This document shows, piece after piece, positions 55,298 to 63,878 of a stretch of 64,000 bases of DNA. Both the position numbers and the translations under genes were made by a program. This DNA comes from Streptomyces sp. HUAS ZL42 (GTDB taxonomy: Bacteria; Actinomycetota; Actinomycetes; Streptomycetales; Streptomycetaceae): positions 4,030,001-4,094,000 of the forward strand of contig NZ_CP160403.1 of assembly GCF_040782645.1 (NCBI RefSeq). The letters run 5' to 3'. The notes beneath the pieces are model-generated. The model worked only from the letters and a program-made list of their open reading frames with translations. It did not search any database and had not been told where the DNA came from. How positions within the stretch are numbered: the stretch's first letter is position 1; the number at the start of each line of letters is the position of its first letter.

Positions 55298-56683
55298 TCA
55301 GCCCAGTGTCACCGTGGGCACCGGATTGCTCCCGCTCCACGACCCGGTGAACCCGAAGGTCACCGACCCGCCGTCCGCGACCGTCCCGTTGTACGAGGCG
55401 TTCAGGCACGTCACCGCCGCGCCCGACTGGCTGCACGTCGCGTTCCAGGCCTGCGTGATCTGCTGGCCCGCTCCGTACGTCCAGCTGACCTTCCAGGACG
55501 TGAGGGAGGCCCCGGAGCAGGAGATCCTCACCTGTCCGGTGAAGCCGGTGTTCCACTGGTTCGCGATGCTGTACGCCGCCGTGCACGCGCCCGTCGGAGG
55601 CGGTGTCGTCGTACCGCCGCCGAGTGCCTCCGCGATCGCGTAGTAAACCGGTTTCGGCGCGTAGTTCTCGTCGTACGGCGTCGCCGCCCCCTGGCCGGGG
55701 AAGGTGCTCGGGATCCAGGAGTCGGAGTCGGTGAAGCCCCAGACGGTGATGTTGACGCAGCGTGTCAAGGCGACGCACGCGGCCACGACCGACTTGTAGT
55801 CGGCCGCCTGCTGGGCCAGTTTGTTGCTGTCCGACGGGAGTTGCATCCGGATGTCCAGCTCTGTGATCGCCACGTCCACGCCCAGGTCGGCGAAGCGCTG
55901 CATGTTCTGCTGCAGGGTGGCGGGGACCTGGCCGAGGATCAGGTGCGCCTGCAGGCCCACTCCGTCGATCGGAACTCCCCGCTCCTTCAGGGACTTGACC
56001 AGGTTGTACAGGGCGGTGCTCTTCGCGTTGACGCCCTCGACGTTGTAGTCGTTGATGTAGAGCTTGGCGGCCGGATCGGCGGCCCGGGCCCAGGTCAGGG
56101 CGTTCGCGATGTAGTCGGCGCCGAGGCCGTTGTACCAGAGGGTCGAACGGTAGGTGCCGTCCTCGTTGAAGGGCTCGTTGACGACGTCCCAGGCGGCGAT
56201 CTTGCCCTTGTAGCGCGTGACCTCGGTGTTGATGTGGTTCTGCAGCAGGCTGCTGAGCTGGGCGGACGTCCAGCTGCCGTTGGTGAGCCAACTCGGGTTC
56301 TGGCTGTGCCACACCAGGGTGTGGCCGCGCACCTGCTGGTTGTGGGCCTGCGCGAAGGCGACGATCTGGTCGGCCTCTGCCCAGTTGAAGTTCCCCTGGG
56401 TCGGCTCGACCGAGCCCCACTTCATGGCGTTGCCCGGGGTGAGCGAGTTGAACTGCCCGCCGGCGATGTCGCCGTACGTCCCGGTCAGCTTGGAGCCGGT
56501 GACCGCCGTGCCGATGACCTTGCCCTTGGCGGCAGCGAGGTCGCGGAGGGGCGTGTCGGCGGCGTGCGCGGTCGTCGTGCCGGCGGCGAGCAGGGCGCCT
56601 ACGGTGGTGAACCCGGCGAAGAGCGCGACCAGGCGTGTCCGTAAGGGGAGTCTGGAGGTTCTCGAGAATCTGGAGGTTCTCAT
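55298..56683 (-). CDS. Secreted endo-1,4-beta-xylanase: GH10 with CBM2
   Basis: A 461-residue secreted xylanase that hydrolyses internal xylan bonds. The signal peptide is cleaved near residue 41 (TTTAHA-AD). The GH10 barrel holds the acid/base Glu170 in WDVVNEPFN and the nucleophile Glu275 in ITELDIRM. A Thr/Pro linker leads to a family 2 carbohydrate-binding module with the expected aromatic residues (WNTGFTGQ, SWKVSWTYG, QAWNA) and a Cys at each end. The ATG at 56683 has GGAGG upstream. A CGAAA-x-TTTCG palindrome overlaps the ribosome site. It belongs with the divergent LacI and GH3 genes. Confidence 0.95.
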   Translation of the reverse strand: MRTSRFSRTSRLPLRTRLVALFAGFTTVGALLAAGTTTAHAADTPLRDLAAAKGKVIGTAVTGSKLTGTYGDIAGGQFNSLTPGNAMKWGSVEPTQGNFNWAEADQIVAFAQAHNQQVRGHTLVWHSQNPSWLTNGSWTSAQLSSLLQNHINTEVTRYKGKIAAWDVVNEPFNEDGTYRSTLWYNGLGADYIANALTWARAADPAAKLYINDYNVEGVNAKSTALYNLVKSLKERGVPIDGVGLQAHLILGQVPATLQQNMQRFADLGVDVAITELDIRMQLPSDSNKLAQQAADYKSVVAACVALTRCVNITVWGFTDSDSWIPSTFPGQGAATPYDENYAPKPVYYAIAEALGGGTTTPPPTGACTAAYSIANQWNTGFTGQVRISCSGASLTSWKVSWTYGAGQQITQAWNATCSQSGAAVTCLNASYNGTVADGGSVTFGFTGSWSGSNPVPTVTLG

Positions 56684-56694
56684 TGCGGGTGCCT

Positions 56695-56707
56695 CCGAAA
56701 GTTTCGG
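56695..56707. promoter_or_regulatory. Xylan-operator palindrome CCGAAAGTTTCGG
   Basis: Perfect 6-1-6 palindrome 12 bp before the xylanase ATG. On the gene's own strand it reads CGAAACTTTCG, the palindrome reported before Streptomyces xylanase genes and bound by BxlR-type LacI regulators. The LacI gene next door is the natural candidate. Confidence 0.7.
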
Positions 56708-56765
56708 TATTGCAACCGATTGACTTCGGAGGAGTGTGGAGGCGCCCGCCACACCCGTCAATACG

Positions 56766-57821
56766 TCAACTTCCGGCCAACGGCGCCCCGGTGCTGCTCC
56801 GCACCACCAGACTCGTCGCCAGCTCCACCCGGGTCGCCGTCGGCGCCCCCTCCCCACGCCCCAGCTCCAGCACCAACCGGGCCGCGGCCTCGGCCATCTC
56901 CATCAGCGGCTGCCGTACGGTCGTCAGCGGCGGCCCCACCCAGCGCGCCACCGGAAGGTCGTCGAACCCGACCACGCTGAGGTCCTCCGGGATGCGCAGT
57001 CCCATCTCGCGGGCGGCCTCGTACAGGCCGAGCGCCTGGAGGTCGTTGCCGGCGAAGACGGCGGTGGGCCGGTCCGGCAGGGCAAGCAGCTCGCGGCCGA
57101 GCCGGTAGCCCGCCTCGTGATGGAAGTCACCGGTCCTGACCAGCTCCGGATCGACCGGCAGCCCGGCGGTCTCCAGGGCCGCCCGGTAGCCGTCGATCCG
57201 CGCCCTGCTGCACATCATGGGCGGGGGCCCGCTGATGGCCCCGATCCGCTCGTGCCCCAGCTCGACCAGATGCCGGGTGGCGGCGAGCCCGCCCTGCCAG
57301 TTGGTGGCCCCGATGGACGGCACGTCGGCGCCCGGATCGCCGGCCGGGTCCATCACCACGAACGGGATGGACCTGCTGGTGAGCAGCGCCCGCTGGGACT
57401 CGTCGAGACCGGACAGCACGAGGATCACGCCGTGCGGGCGGCGGGCTGCGACCTGGTCGGCCCAGGTCCGCCCGGGCGTGAGCCGGCCGGCGCTCTCGCT
57501 CAGCACCACGCTCAGCCCGGCGTCGCGGGCCACGTTCTCCACGCCCCGGATGACCTCCATCGCCCAGGCGCTCTCGAGTTCGTGGAAGACCAGGTCGATC
57601 AGGGGCGAGCGGGTCGCCTCGGCCCGGCGGCGCCGATAGCCGTGGGCACGCAGCAGTTCCTCGACGCGGGTCCGGGTCGCCGGGGCGACATCGGCGCGGC
57701 CGTTGAGGACCTTCGAAACAGTCGGCGCCGAGACGCCGGCCTCGCGGGCGATCTCCGCGAGCGTCGCGGTCTGGGTCGAATGCCCTGTCGTCTGGGTTTC
57801 AGCGGGCTCCGGGGCTGTCAT
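56766..57821 (-). CDS. LacI-family repressor, probably of xylan/xylo-oligosaccharide use
   Basis: A 351-residue LacI regulator. The HTH lies at about 23-45 (TLAEIAREAGVSAPTVSKVL), with the hinge helix LLRAHGY, and the sugar-binding core after (LVFHELESAWAMEVIRGVE, RIGAISGPPPMMCSRARIDGY, VVGFDDLPVARWVGPPLTTV). It lies between the xylanase and the GH3 gene, whose promoters carry CGAAA-type palindromes, so xylo-oligosaccharide response is inferred. The ATG at 57821 has a weak site. Confidence 0.9.
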   Translation of the reverse strand: MTAPEPAETQTTGHSTQTATLAEIAREAGVSAPTVSKVLNGRADVAPATRTRVEELLRAHGYRRRRAEATRSPLIDLVFHELESAWAMEVIRGVENVARDAGLSVVLSESAGRLTPGRTWADQVAARRPHGVILVLSGLDESQRALLTSRSIPFVVMDPAGDPGADVPSIGATNWQGGLAATRHLVELGHERIGAISGPPPMMCSRARIDGYRAALETAGLPVDPELVRTGDFHHEAGYRLGRELLALPDRPTAVFAGNDLQALGLYEAAREMGLRIPEDLSVVGFDDLPVARWVGPPLTTVRQPLMEMAEAAARLVLELGRGEGAPTATRVELATSLVVRSSTGAPLAGS

Positions 57822-57880
57822 GGCGGCGATCGTATCCCTGCAGGGCCTCTTGACGAACCCCTTCCCACACCATAGGTTCC

Positions 57881-57912
57881 CGGAACATTCGGAATTAGCT
57901 TCGAAACATTCG
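57881..57912. promoter_or_regulatory. Two CGrAACATTCG elements before the GH3 gene
   Basis: CGGAACATTCG at 57881-57891 and CGAAACATTCG at 57902-57912, starts 21 bp apart, are near matches to the CGAAA-x-TTTCG operator of the xylanase. They lie 28-59 bp before the GH3 start and face the LacI gene. Confidence 0.5.
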
Positions 57913-57939
57913 TGAGATCGTCCATCCGACAGGAGTCTC

Positions 57940-60249
57940 ATGATCACCGCCCCCTGGCGTGACCCCTCCCTGCCCGCTGCCGCCCGCGTCGACGACCTCC
58001 TCTCCCGGATGACCCTCGAGGAGAAGACCGCCCAGCTGTACGGGGTGTGGGTGGGCGCCGAGACGGACGGCGAGGGAGTCGCCCCGCACCAGCACGACAT
58101 GACCGCCGACCCCTCCGGCAGCGACTGGGACGAGCTGATCACCCGGGGGCTCGGTCAGCTGACGCGGATCTTCGGCACGGGCCCCGTGGACCCGGCGTTG
58201 GGCGCGCAGGCGTTGTCCCGCGCCCAGCGCCGCATCATGGAGGCCGGCCGCTTCGGCATCCCGGCGGTCGCCCACGAGGAGTGCCTGGCCGGTTTCACGG
58301 CCTGGCGGGCCACGGCGTACCCCGTTCCGCTGGCCTGGGGTGCGACCTTCGACCCGCCCCTGGTCGAGGACATGGCCCGGCACATCGGCCGCGACCTGCG
58401 CTCGGTCGGTGTCCACCAGGGTCTGGCGCCCGTCCTGGACGTCGTACGGGATCCGCGCTGGGGCCGGGTGGAGGAGACGATCGGCGAGGACCCGTACCTC
58501 GTCGGCACGATCGGCACGGCGTACGTCCGCGGCCTGGAGTCGGCCGGGGTCGTCGCCACGCTCAAACACTTCGCCGGGTACGCGTCCTCGGCGGGCGCCC
58601 GCAACCTCGCCCCCGTCCGGGCCGGGATCCGCGAGTTCGCCGACGTGACGCTCCCCCCGTTCGAGATGGCGCTGCGCGAGGGCGGGGCGCGCTCGGTGAT
58701 GGCGGCGTACACGGAGACGGACGGGGTTCCGGCGTCGGCGGACCCGTCCCTGCTGACCGAACTCCTGCGGGAGGAGTGGGGTTTCACGGGCACGGTGGTC
58801 GCGGACTACTTCGGCATCGGCTTCCTCGAGACCCTGCACCGGGTGGCCGGAACCCCCACGGAGGCGGCACACCTGGCGCTGGCGGCGGGCATCGACGTGG
58901 AACTGCCCACCCTCAAGTGCTACGGCGAGTCGCTGGTGTCGGCGGTCCGGGAAGGCGTGGTCCCCACCGAGCTGCTGGACCGGGCGGCCCGCAGGGTCCT
59001 GCTGCAGAAGTGCGAGCTGGGCCTGCTCGACGAGGACTGGGAGCCGGGGCTCCCGGAGTCGGTCGACCTGGACTCGACGGCGAACCGCGCCCTGGCCCGC
59101 CGCCTCGCGGAGGAGTCGGTGGTCCTGCTGGACAACCCCGACGGCCTGCTCCCGCTGGCCCCCGACACGCGGATGGCGGTGGTGGGCCCGAGGGCGGCGG
59201 ACGCACTCGCGATGCTCGGCTGCTACTCCTTCCCGTCCCACGTCCTCACGCACCACCCCGAGGTGCCGATGGGCATCGAGATCCCCACGGTGCTGGAGGC
59301 CCTGCGCGCCGAACTCCCGGACGCGAAGGTGACGTTCGCGGAGGGCTGCGGGGTGTCCGACCCGGACACCGCGGGCTTCGAGGAGGCGGTGGCGCGGGCG
59401 TCGGAGGCGGACGTGTGCGTGGCGGTCCTGGGCGACCGGGCGGGCCTGTTCGGCCGGGGCACCAGCGGCGAGGGCTGCGATGTGGCGGACCTTCGGCTGC
59501 CCGGGGTGCAGGGCGAGTTGCTGGACGCGCTGGTCGCCACGGGCGTCCCGGTGGTCCTGGTCCTGCTGACCGGCCGCCCGTACGCGCTGGGCCGCTGGCA
59601 CGGGCGGCTGGGGGCGGCGGTCCAGGCGTTCTTCCCCGGGGAGGAGGGCGGCCCGGCGGTGGCCGGCGTGCTGTCGGGCCGGGTGAACCCGTCTGGGCGG
59701 TTGCCGGTGAGCGTGCCGCGGGTGCCGGGGGGTCAGCCGTGGACGTACCTGCAGCCGCCGCTGGGGCTGGCGGGCGAGGTCAGCAATCTGGATCCGACGC
59801 CGCTCTACGCGTTCGGGCACGGGAGGTCGTACACGAGGTTCGTCTGGGAGGACTTCACGGGCGCCGGGGAAACCGAGATCGCCACGGACGGCTCGTACGA
59901 CGTGTCGGTGACCGTGCGGAACGCGGGTGAGCGGGCGGGGGCGGAGGTCGTGCAGCTGTATCTGCACGACCCGGTGGCGTCGGTGACACGACCGGACGTA
60001 CGGCTGATCGGCTACCGGCGGGTGGAGCTGGCGCCGGGTGAGGCACGCCGGGTGACGTTCCGCTTCCATGCGGATCTGTCGGCGTTCACGGACCGGCGAG
60101 GCCGGCGGGTCGTCGAACCAGGGCTGCTGGAGCTGCGGTTGGGGGTGTCGAGTGCGGAGGTGCGGCATGTGGCGCGGCTGACGGTGACCGGGGCGGTACG
60201 GACCCTGGGCCCGTTGCGGCGGCTGCGGTGCGAGACGGAGGTGTCGTGA
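57940..60249 (+). CDS. GH3 family glycosidase (beta-xylosidase/beta-glucosidase)
   Basis: A 769-residue GH3 enzyme, with no signal peptide, so probably intracellular. The N-terminal barrel has HFAGYASSAGARN and the nucleophile Asp289 in TVVADYFGIG; the second domain (LAEESVVLLDN, VGPRAADALAMLGCYSF) and a C-terminal FnIII-like domain (VSVTVRNAGERAGAEVVQLYL) complete the family layout. Context with xylanase and LacI suggests beta-xylosidase, releasing xylose from xylobiose taken up by the cell. The ATG at 57940 has AGGAG 5 bp upstream. No ABC transporter is beside it in this window. Confidence 0.9.
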   Translation: MITAPWRDPSLPAAARVDDLLSRMTLEEKTAQLYGVWVGAETDGEGVAPHQHDMTADPSGSDWDELITRGLGQLTRIFGTGPVDPALGAQALSRAQRRIMEAGRFGIPAVAHEECLAGFTAWRATAYPVPLAWGATFDPPLVEDMARHIGRDLRSVGVHQGLAPVLDVVRDPRWGRVEETIGEDPYLVGTIGTAYVRGLESAGVVATLKHFAGYASSAGARNLAPVRAGIREFADVTLPPFEMALREGGARSVMAAYTETDGVPASADPSLLTELLREEWGFTGTVVADYFGIGFLETLHRVAGTPTEAAHLALAAGIDVELPTLKCYGESLVSAVREGVVPTELLDRAARRVLLQKCELGLLDEDWEPGLPESVDLDSTANRALARRLAEESVVLLDNPDGLLPLAPDTRMAVVGPRAADALAMLGCYSFPSHVLTHHPEVPMGIEIPTVLEALRAELPDAKVTFAEGCGVSDPDTAGFEEAVARASEADVCVAVLGDRAGLFGRGTSGEGCDVADLRLPGVQGELLDALVATGVPVVLVLLTGRPYALGRWHGRLGAAVQAFFPGEEGGPAVAGVLSGRVNPSGRLPVSVPRVPGGQPWTYLQPPLGLAGEVSNLDPTPLYAFGHGRSYTRFVWEDFTGAGETEIATDGSYDVSVTVRNAGERAGAEVVQLYLHDPVASVTRPDVRLIGYRRVELAPGEARRVTFRFHADLSAFTDRRGRRVVEPGLLELRLGVSSAEVRHVARLTVTGAVRTLGPLRRLRCETEVS

Positions 60250-60330
60250 CCGCCTCCGTCCGCGCCTCCTCTCGGGCCAGGAGTCGTCGCGCCGTTCGGC
60301 ACAGGCGAGGTCACCCGCCGCCCAACCCGC

Positions 60331-60588
60331 TCAGCTCCTCCCCACCGACTCGAACCGCCAGCGGTGGACGGCTCGCGTGACCAAGTCGGGAGCGGGCTCG
60401 GGCAGTTCCGGCAGCTCCGCGTCGTACTCCGCATCCCACCACGTGACGACCAGCACCCGGTTCTGGGGCGCGCGGAACGTCTCCCGGCGCAGGGGCTCGG
60501 CGGCCAGCTCCTGCGCCCGTACCCACGCGAGCAGGTCCTCCCCCCGCCCGGCCACCGCCCGCGCCTCCCACATCAGCGCGACCGTCAC
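60331..60588 (-). CDS. Small conserved protein translationally coupled to tsaD
   Basis: An 85-residue protein with an aromatic-rich middle ([19 protein letters not shown]) and no known domain that I recognise. Its GTG at 60588 overlaps the tsaD stop in GTGA, and AAGGAG lies inside the last tsaD codons, so it is coupled to tsaD. It ends the tsaB-rimI-tsaD operon. Confidence 0.7.
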   Translation of the reverse strand: MTVALMWEARAVAGRGEDLLAWVRAQELAAEPLRRETFRAPQNRVLVVTWWDAEYDAELPELPEPAPDLVTRAVHRWRFESVGRS

Positions 60589-61700
60589 GAGTACAGGTTC
60601 TCCTTGCTGACCTCGTGCACATGATCGTGGCCGGGGCCGTGCGCGGAATTCCCCGGCACATGAGGATCCGTCACCGGCAGCGACGAGTCCGCCGACAGGT
60701 CCCAGGAGGACGCGGCCCGGCCGCGGGCCACCATCTCCGCGCCCAGCGCCGCCACCATCGCCCCGTTGTCCGTGCACAGCTTCGGGCGGGGCACCCGGAG
60801 TTCGATCCCCGCCGTCTCGCAGCGGCTCTGCGCGAGCGCCCGCAGACGGGAGTTGGCGGCCACACCGCCGCCGATCATGAGGTGGTCGACGCCCTCGTCC
60901 TTGCAGGCCCGCACGGCCTTGCGGGTGAGCACGTCCACGACCGCCTCCTGGAAGGAGGCCGCGACATCACGCACCGGGACCTCCTCGCCCGCCGCGCGCC
61001 TGGCCTCGATCCAGCGGGCGACCGCCGTCTTCAGGCCGGAGAACGAGAAGTCGTACGCCGGGTCGCGCGGGCCGGTCAGGCCGCGCGGGAACGGGATCGC
61101 GTCCGGGTCGCCCTCGCGTGCGTAGCGGTCGATGACCGGGCCGCCCGGGAAGCCCAGGTTCAGGACCCGTGCGATCTTGTCGAAGGCCTCGCCCGCCGCG
61201 TCGTCGATCGTCGCGCCGAGCGGGCGGACGTCCGACGTGATGTCCGTGGAGAGCAGCAGGGAGCTGTGCCCGCCGGAGACCAGCAGGGCCATGGTCGGCT
61301 CCGGCAGCGCCCCGTGCTCCAGCTGGTCCACGCAGATGTGGGAGGCGAGGTGGTTGACGCCGTACAGCGGCTTGCCCAGTGCGTACGCGTACGCCTTCGC
61401 CGCCGAGACGCCGACCAGCAGGGCGCCGGCGAGGCCGGGTCCCGCGGTCACCGCGATCCCGTCGAGGTCGCGGGCGCTCACCCCCGCCTCCTTCAGCGCG
61501 CGGTCGATCGTCGGCACCATCGCCTCGAGATGCGCCCGGGAGGCGACCTCCGGCACGACCCCGCCGAAGCGGGCGTGCTCGTCGACGCTGGACGCGACGG
61601 CGTCGGCCAGCAGGGTGGTACCGCGGACGACGCCGACGCCGGTCTCGTCGCAGGAGGTCTCGATGCCGAGGACGAGTGGTTCGTCCCGCGAGTCAGCCAT
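60585..61700 (-). CDS. tsaD: tRNA N6-threonylcarbamoyladenosine synthase, TsaD (Gcp/YgjD)
   Basis: A 371-residue TsaD, which transfers threonylcarbamoyl to A37 of ANN-decoding tRNAs with TsaB and TsaE. The family core [14 protein letters not shown], the metal-binding [30 protein letters not shown], and [12 protein letters not shown] are intact. The C-terminal 30 residues after DLSADSSLP are a His-rich tail. ATG at 61700 overlaps the rimI stop by 8 bp. Confidence 0.97.
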   Translation of the reverse strand: MADSRDEPLVLGIETSCDETGVGVVRGTTLLADAVASSVDEHARFGGVVPEVASRAHLEAMVPTIDRALKEAGVSARDLDGIAVTAGPGLAGALLVGVSAAKAYAYALGKPLYGVNHLASHICVDQLEHGALPEPTMALLVSGGHSSLLLSTDITSDVRPLGATIDDAAGEAFDKIARVLNLGFPGGPVIDRYAREGDPDAIPFPRGLTGPRDPAYDFSFSGLKTAVARWIEARRAAGEEVPVRDVAASFQEAVVDVLTRKAVRACKDEGVDHLMIGGGVAANSRLRALAQSRCETAGIELRVPRPKLCTDNGAMVAALGAEMVARGRAASSWDLSADSSLPVTDPHVPGNSAHGPGHDHVHEVSKENLYS

Positions 61701-62202
61701 GGATCTCGGTTCCTTGTACGGAGGTTGACGGGTCGGTCAGTCGCATCACCAGGGCGTCCACGTTCCCCGGCTGGTAGTAGCCGCGTCTGAAACCGATGGC
61801 TTCGAAGCCGAAGCGCTCGTAGAGCTTCTGCGCCGGGATGTTGTCGATCCGGCACTCGAGCATGACCTCGGCGCACTCGAAGGCGGTGGCCGCGCGGAGG
61901 AGTTCGGTGAGCAGGCGTCCGCCGAGCCCCGTGCCCCAGTGGGCGCGGTCCACGGCAATCGTCTGGATGTCGGCAAGGTCGCCGGAAGCGGCCAGGCCCG
62001 CGTACCCCACGATCCGGCCGGCGTCCTCCGCCACGACATAACGGCGTGTGGCCTCCGGCCCGCGGGCATGCGCGAGCTCGGACCAGAACATGCCCCGCGA
62101 CCAGGCGTCCTCGGGGAAGAGGTCCTTCTCCAGCTCGAGCACGGGGTCGATGTCCCACCAGCGCATCTCGCGCAGTCGCGGGGTCATGGTCGTCTCGGTC
62201 AC
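61693..62202 (-). CDS. rimI: Ribosomal-protein-alanine N-acetyltransferase RimI
   Basis: A 169-residue GNAT acetyltransferase that acetylates the N-terminus of ribosomal protein S18 in other bacteria. The acetyl-CoA loop is in [17 protein letters not shown], and [22 protein letters not shown] is the family's hallmark ending. The start is GTG at 62202, overlapping the tsaB stop as GTGA; ATG at 62187 is an alternative. It overlaps tsaD by 8 bp. This tsaB-rimI-tsaD order is widespread in actinobacteria. Confidence 0.93.
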   Translation of the reverse strand: MTETTMTPRLREMRWWDIDPVLELEKDLFPEDAWSRGMFWSELAHARGPEATRRYVVAEDAGRIVGYAGLAASGDLADIQTIAVDRAHWGTGLGGRLLTELLRAATAFECAEVMLECRIDNIPAQKLYERFGFEAIGFRRGYYQPGNVDALVMRLTDPSTSVQGTEIHG

Positions 62203-62855
62203 TTGGGGGTGACCACCTTGTAGTTCTTGGGGACCTGGGCGTCGGGCCGGCGCAGGTACAACGGCCGGGGCGCCGGAAGCTCCTCGCCGGCCGCCAGTTT
62301 CTCGGCGGCCAGCGAGGCGAGCGCGGCGGCGGACACGTGCTCCGGCTCGTGGACGTTCTGGAAGGTGTCGGGGTAGAGCAGCGCGCCCGCGCCGACGGCC
62401 GGGAGCCCCGCCACCTGGTCGGCGATGTCCGCGGGCCGGTCGACGGCGGGGCCGGAGATCCGCGTGCGGGAGTCGGCGTACCGCGCCCAGTAGACCTCCT
62501 TGCGCCGGGCGTCGGTCGCCACGACGAAGGGGCCCGTCCCGATGTCGGAGGCGTAGGCCAGGCCGTCGAGCGTGCACACGCCGTGCACGGGAACGCCCAG
62601 CGCGAGCCCGAAGGTGTCGGCGGTCATCAGCCCGACCCGCAGCCCGGTGTAGGGGCCGGGTCCGATGCCGACGACGATGCCGGTGACGGCGTCGAGCTTG
62701 AGTCCGGCCTGGGCGAGCACGCGGTCCACGGCCGGCAGCAGCAGCTCGCCGTGCCGGCGCGCGTCCACCTGGCTGGACGAGGCGATGACGTGCGTGCCGT
62801 CGTGCAGCGCGACGGTGACGGCGGGGGTGGCGGTATCCAGAGCGAGCAAGAGCAC
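62199..62855 (-). CDS. tsaB: tRNA threonylcarbamoyladenosine biosynthesis protein TsaB (YeaZ)
   Basis: A 218-residue TsaB, a TsaD paralogue without catalysis that dimerises with TsaD. MLLLALDTATPAVTVALHDG and the GIGPGPYTGLRVGLMTAD loop are characteristic. The start is GTG at 62855. It heads the tsaB-rimI-tsaD operon. It is divergent from the L,D-transpeptidase-like gene. Confidence 0.95.
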   Translation of the reverse strand: MLLLALDTATPAVTVALHDGTHVIASSSQVDARRHGELLLPAVDRVLAQAGLKLDAVTGIVVGIGPGPYTGLRVGLMTADTFGLALGVPVHGVCTLDGLAYASDIGTGPFVVATDARRKEVYWARYADSRTRISGPAVDRPADIADQVAGLPAVGAGALLYPDTFQNVHEPEHVSAAALASLAAEKLAAGEELPAPRPLYLRRPDAQVPKNYKVVTPK

Positions 62856-62962
62856 GCAAACAGCCTACGGCTCCTCGCGGCCCGTGTCGGACGCCCCGGT
62901 CGGACGGTCACCTACTGCTACGGTCGCCCCGATCACGACGTACGACGAAGAGGTGGACGCCG

Positions 62963-63517
62963 GTGGCAGGCAACAGCTCGACTTTCGTGGCCGGGCTCAC
63001 CGCGGCGGCCCTCGCGACGGTCGGGTTCCTCGCCTACCAGGCGTCGGCGAGTGCACCCGCGGAGCTGGGGGAAGGGCACTCGGGCGCCACTCCCGCGGCA
63101 CCGAAGAAGGCATCCCGGGAGACCGGGAACCGCACCGCGCTGCCCGGTGACTCCGGTACGGGCGTACGGGTCGTGTACTCGCTGGGCGACGACCGGGTGT
63201 GGCTCGTCGGGGCGGACAGGAAGGTCAAACGGACGTTCCCGGTGACCCCCGGCAGTGTGGATCCGGCCCCGGGCACGTACCGCGTCACGTCCCGATCGGG
63301 CTCCGTCACCGGTACCGACGGCAGCCCCGTCGAGCACGTCGTGCGTTTCGCCGGCGTCAAGGGGGTGACCGTCGGCTTCAGCGCGGCGGTGGACGGCTCC
63401 ATGGAGCAGGTGACCGACCCGGCGGTGAAGACGGGCGGCATCCGGGAGTCACGCGCGGACGGCGACGCCATGTGGGACTTCGCGAGGATCGGCCACAAGG
63501 TGGTCGTGATCCCCTAG
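62963..63517 (+). CDS. Exported L,D-transpeptidase-fold (YkuD) protein lacking the catalytic His/Cys
   Basis: A 184-residue protein with an N-terminal membrane-anchor or signal segment (FVAGLTAAALATVGFLAYQA). Residues about 68-184 follow the YkuD pattern: VVYSLGDDRVWLVGADRKVK, TFPVTPGSVDPAPGTYRV, VEHVVRFAG, VTVGFSAAVDG and GGIRESRADGDAMWDFARIG-HKVVVIP. The catalytic SHGC-IR of active enzymes is here KTGG-IR, so Thr157 and Gly159 replace His and Cys. No cross-linking activity is expected. GTG at 62963 has GAGGTGG upstream. It is divergent from tsaB. Confidence 0.7.
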   Translation: MAGNSSTFVAGLTAAALATVGFLAYQASASAPAELGEGHSGATPAAPKKASRETGNRTALPGDSGTGVRVVYSLGDDRVWLVGADRKVKRTFPVTPGSVDPAPGTYRVTSRSGSVTGTDGSPVEHVVRFAGVKGVTVGFSAAVDGSMEQVTDPAVKTGGIRESRADGDAMWDFARIGHKVVVIP

Positions 63518-63537
63518 CGGCGTCCGCCGGACGGACC

Positions 63538-63729
63538 CTAGGCGGCTTCCCGGTGCTCCGTGGGCCGCCCTGCCGGCTCGGTCCTCGTCTCGGGATCGGG
63601 CTCGCGCGGCGGCGTGGAGATCGCCGTCGCCGCGGCGCACGAGGCCAGCAGGTCGTGCATGGACACCCCGGCGAGCACGCGCGGCCGCCCCTGCGCCGTG
63701 CGGGACGAAGCGCTCTCCGTAGCCGACAT
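63538..63729 (-). CDS. Small protein of unknown function behind a strong ribosome site
   Basis: A 63-residue protein with the segment HDLLASCAAATAIS in its middle and a Pro/Glu/Arg-rich end. I do not recognise a family. The case for a gene is a textbook AGGAGG 6 bp before the ATG (63729) and a 24-bp palindrome at 63757-63780 in the promoter. It lies downstream of the probable tsaE end on the same strand. Confidence 0.65.
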   Translation of the reverse strand: MSATESASSRTAQGRPRVLAGVSMHDLLASCAAATAISTPPREPDPETRTEPAGRPTEHREAA

Positions 63730-63756
63730 GGACGCCTCCTGAGGTTCGGGGGCGGG

Positions 63757-63780
63757 CGTAGTTAGGTAGACCTAACTACG
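63757..63780. promoter_or_regulatory. 24-bp palindrome with TTAGGT/ACCTAA core
   Basis: CGTAGTTAGGT and ACCTAACTACG are exact complements around AG. It lies 28 bp before the small-gene ATG. The TTAGGT and ACCTAA half-sites resemble iron-box halves, but the spacing (2 bp) is far shorter than the 7 bp of DmdR/IdeR boxes, so another regulator is more likely. Confidence 0.55.
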
Positions 63781-63878
63781 GACTGGATACCATGTGACCA
63801 CGTGCAAGACGTCGAACGCAACATTTTGCCGACGTCTTGTCGGAATGTTCAGCGGACCGGCCCCGCAGGGGGGCGCGC

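Noticed and set aside
63757..63780. Iron box (DmdR/IdeR) reading of the TTAGGT/ACCTAA palindrome
   Set aside because: The canonical box is 19 bp with 7 bp between the half-sites; here only 2 bp separate them, so I list it only as an unassigned palindrome.
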